This document shows, one piece after another, positions 63,156-64,000 of a stretch of 64,000 nt of DNA. The notes beneath the pieces are model-generated. The model worked only from the letters and a program-made list of their open reading frames with translations, searched no databases and was not told the DNA's origin. Origin of the DNA: G963663315 sp965208975. GTDB lineage: Bacteria > Pseudomonadota > Gammaproteobacteria > Arenicellales > Poriferihabitantaceae. The translations under genes and the position numbers were made by a program. How positions within the stretch are numbered: position 1 is the first letter of the stretch; every line of letters begins with the position of its first letter. The stretch spans positions 1,798,001 to 1,862,000 of the forward strand of contig CBDBQH010000003.1 of assembly GCA_965208975.1 (NCBI GenBank). The letters are read 5' to 3'.

Positions 63156-64000
63156 TCAGAACTGTCTGATCAGGGCGATTTCGCCGTGCCAGCGCCGGTA
63201 GGATTGGAGCTGGGCGTTGGATTCCAGCGTGTCCCGGATGACGGAAATGCTCGGCGCGAAGCCGCGCAGGGTCCAGCCGCGGTGATGCAATGACAGTCGA
63301 TACGATTTCTGGCGATCCTTGCGTTCCGGTTCGCCTTGGGTCAGGAAGCCCCAATGCGGTTCGAACACGGTGCGCGCGAGTTGTGCGTTGAGGCCGACCG
63401 TGACTCCTCCGGGCAGATCGTAGCTGCCGCCGAGATTCACGCTACGCCGGGCATTGCGATAATCCATGCGCGCCGGTCGTTCGCGGTCGTAGCGCAAGCC
63501 GCCATGAACGGTCAGTTGCGGCGTAACGCGGACATCCGCCCGCGCTCCCGCGTTCCAGCGCGGGCCGTCCTGCTCGTCGCTTTGCCGATAAGTCCGTCGC
63601 CCGCGGTGGGCATGAAGATGCAGCGACAGGCGAGGAGTGAGACGTTGCCAGACTTCCACGCGCAAGCCGCGGTCGTCCGATTGCGGTTGGCTGGCCTGCT
63701 GGTTGTGACGGGCTTCAGCCAGAACGCTGATGTTCCGTGCCCGTGTAAGGAACTGCGGCCCGGTGCGCGCGGCAACAGACTTCTGGTCGAAGTGCTTTTG
63801 CGGATAGTCGCTGACTGACCAGTCAATGCCGCTGCGCCAGTTGATGTTCGGGCGCAGCGGGTGGAAATACTGCCAGTCGCCCCAGACTTGCAGGCCGGTT
63901 CCCGACTCCCGTTTAGCGGGTTGGTCGAGCCGGAATGGAATCCCTCCGATAAACAGGGTATCCTCTTCGCTGGCTGTATTGATATTGGTGTCGGGCGCGA
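63156..64000 (-). CDS. Slam-type surface lipoprotein translocator, C-terminal beta-barrel (5' part outside window)
   Basis: The minus-strand frame is open from the window edge to the stop at 63156 (280 codons). It starts APDTNINTASEEDTLFIGG, the conserved opening of the DUF560/Slam barrel, continues GDWQYFHPLRPNINWRSG and SVSDYPQKHFDQ, and ends with SYRLSLHHRGWTLRGFAPS, ISVIRDTLESNAQLQSY and a terminal Phe, all characteristic of Slam barrels. Slam proteins move lipoproteins such as TbpB and fHbp across the outer membrane. The N-terminal periplasmic TPR domain is beyond the window. It lies upstream of the TAXI receptor on the same strand. Confidence 0.88.
   Translation of the reverse strand, partial: APDTNINTASEEDTLFIGGIPFRLDQPAKRESGTGLQVWGDWQYFHPLRPNINWRSGIDWSVSDYPQKHFDQKSVAARTGPQFLTRARNISVLAEARHNQQASQPQSDDRGLRVEVWQRLTPRLSLHLHAHRGRRTYRQSDEQDGPRWNAGARADVRVTPQLTVHGGLRYDRERPARMDYRNARRSVNLGGSYDLPGGVTVGLNAQLARTVFEPHWGFLTQGEPERKDRQKSYRLSLHHRGWTLRGFAPSISVIRDTLESNAQLQSYRRWHGEIALIRQF

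Overview
The window is one 64 kb stretch of a moderately GC-rich bacterial chromosome, most probably a gammaproteobacterium. The evidence is the rsmI / lpoA-yraN arrangement with a BON-domain dolP homologue close by, the pdxA-rsmA pair, and several outer-membrane proteins and lipoproteins. The genus cannot be read from the sequence. A phase-variable-looking surface lipoprotein, a Slam-type translocator, toxin-antitoxin genes and several long homopolymer or tetranucleotide tracts suggest a host-associated or otherwise surface-variable lifestyle; this is inference.

Layout. (1) 1-10803: corrin-ring operon on the minus strand, cobH-cobL-cobI-cbiG-cobJ-cobM-cobW-cobN, nearly all joined by 4-base ATGA overlaps, converging on a partial cbiB. 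(2) 10919-13489: toxin-antitoxin block (hipBA, higA and a dead higB) between two copies of a 60 bp direct repeat. (3) 13480-16453: FMN riboswitch and ribH, an alkyltransferase-like gene, pdxA and rsmA, the last three translationally overlapped. (4) 16454-25830: surface-protein region packed with dispersed palindromic repeats. It holds a (GCCA)17 tract, a ~1960-residue Calx-beta/beta-barrel protein and a TbpB-like lipoprotein whose frame is broken in a run of 11 G. (5) 25834-29567: a DUF3726-like gene and a 564-residue protein of unknown function, RNase P RNA, and a VapC toxin with an unusual fused antitoxin. (6) 29650-36683: rsmI, lpoA, yraN, a LysE exporter, dolP, a stand-alone heptose-phosphate adenylyltransferase and an AAA-ATPase-like protein. 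(7) 36721-46934: DMT exporter, pyruvate carboxylase, GMC oxidoreductase, cca, VOC, HAD, msrB and a DUF1223 protein. (8) 46947-52487: a rearranged region carrying two decayed, reciprocally deleted copies of one segment (EamA exporter, AbiEii-like gene pair), plus GNAT, sulfotransferase, ArsR and broken LysE and NUDIX genes. (9) 52522-64000: D-2-hydroxyacid dehydrogenase, hemW, a LolA-like/MMPL pair, choline-sulfatase, a TAXI-TRAP uptake system, and the C-terminal barrel of a Slam translocator running off the end.

How the genes work together. The cob operon makes the corrin ring and inserts cobalt through the CobN-type chelatase; CbiB attaches the aminopropanol arm. Slam at the right edge is the family of outer-membrane translocators that exports TbpB-like lipoproteins such as the one at 23590-25484, so the two may form a surface-display system although they lie 38 kb apart. 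The choline-sulfatase, the GMC (choline-dehydrogenase-like) oxidoreductase and the TRAP system fit use of organic solutes, but substrates cannot be assigned from sequence alone. No tRNA, rRNA, CRISPR array, transposase or cobalamin riboswitch was found.
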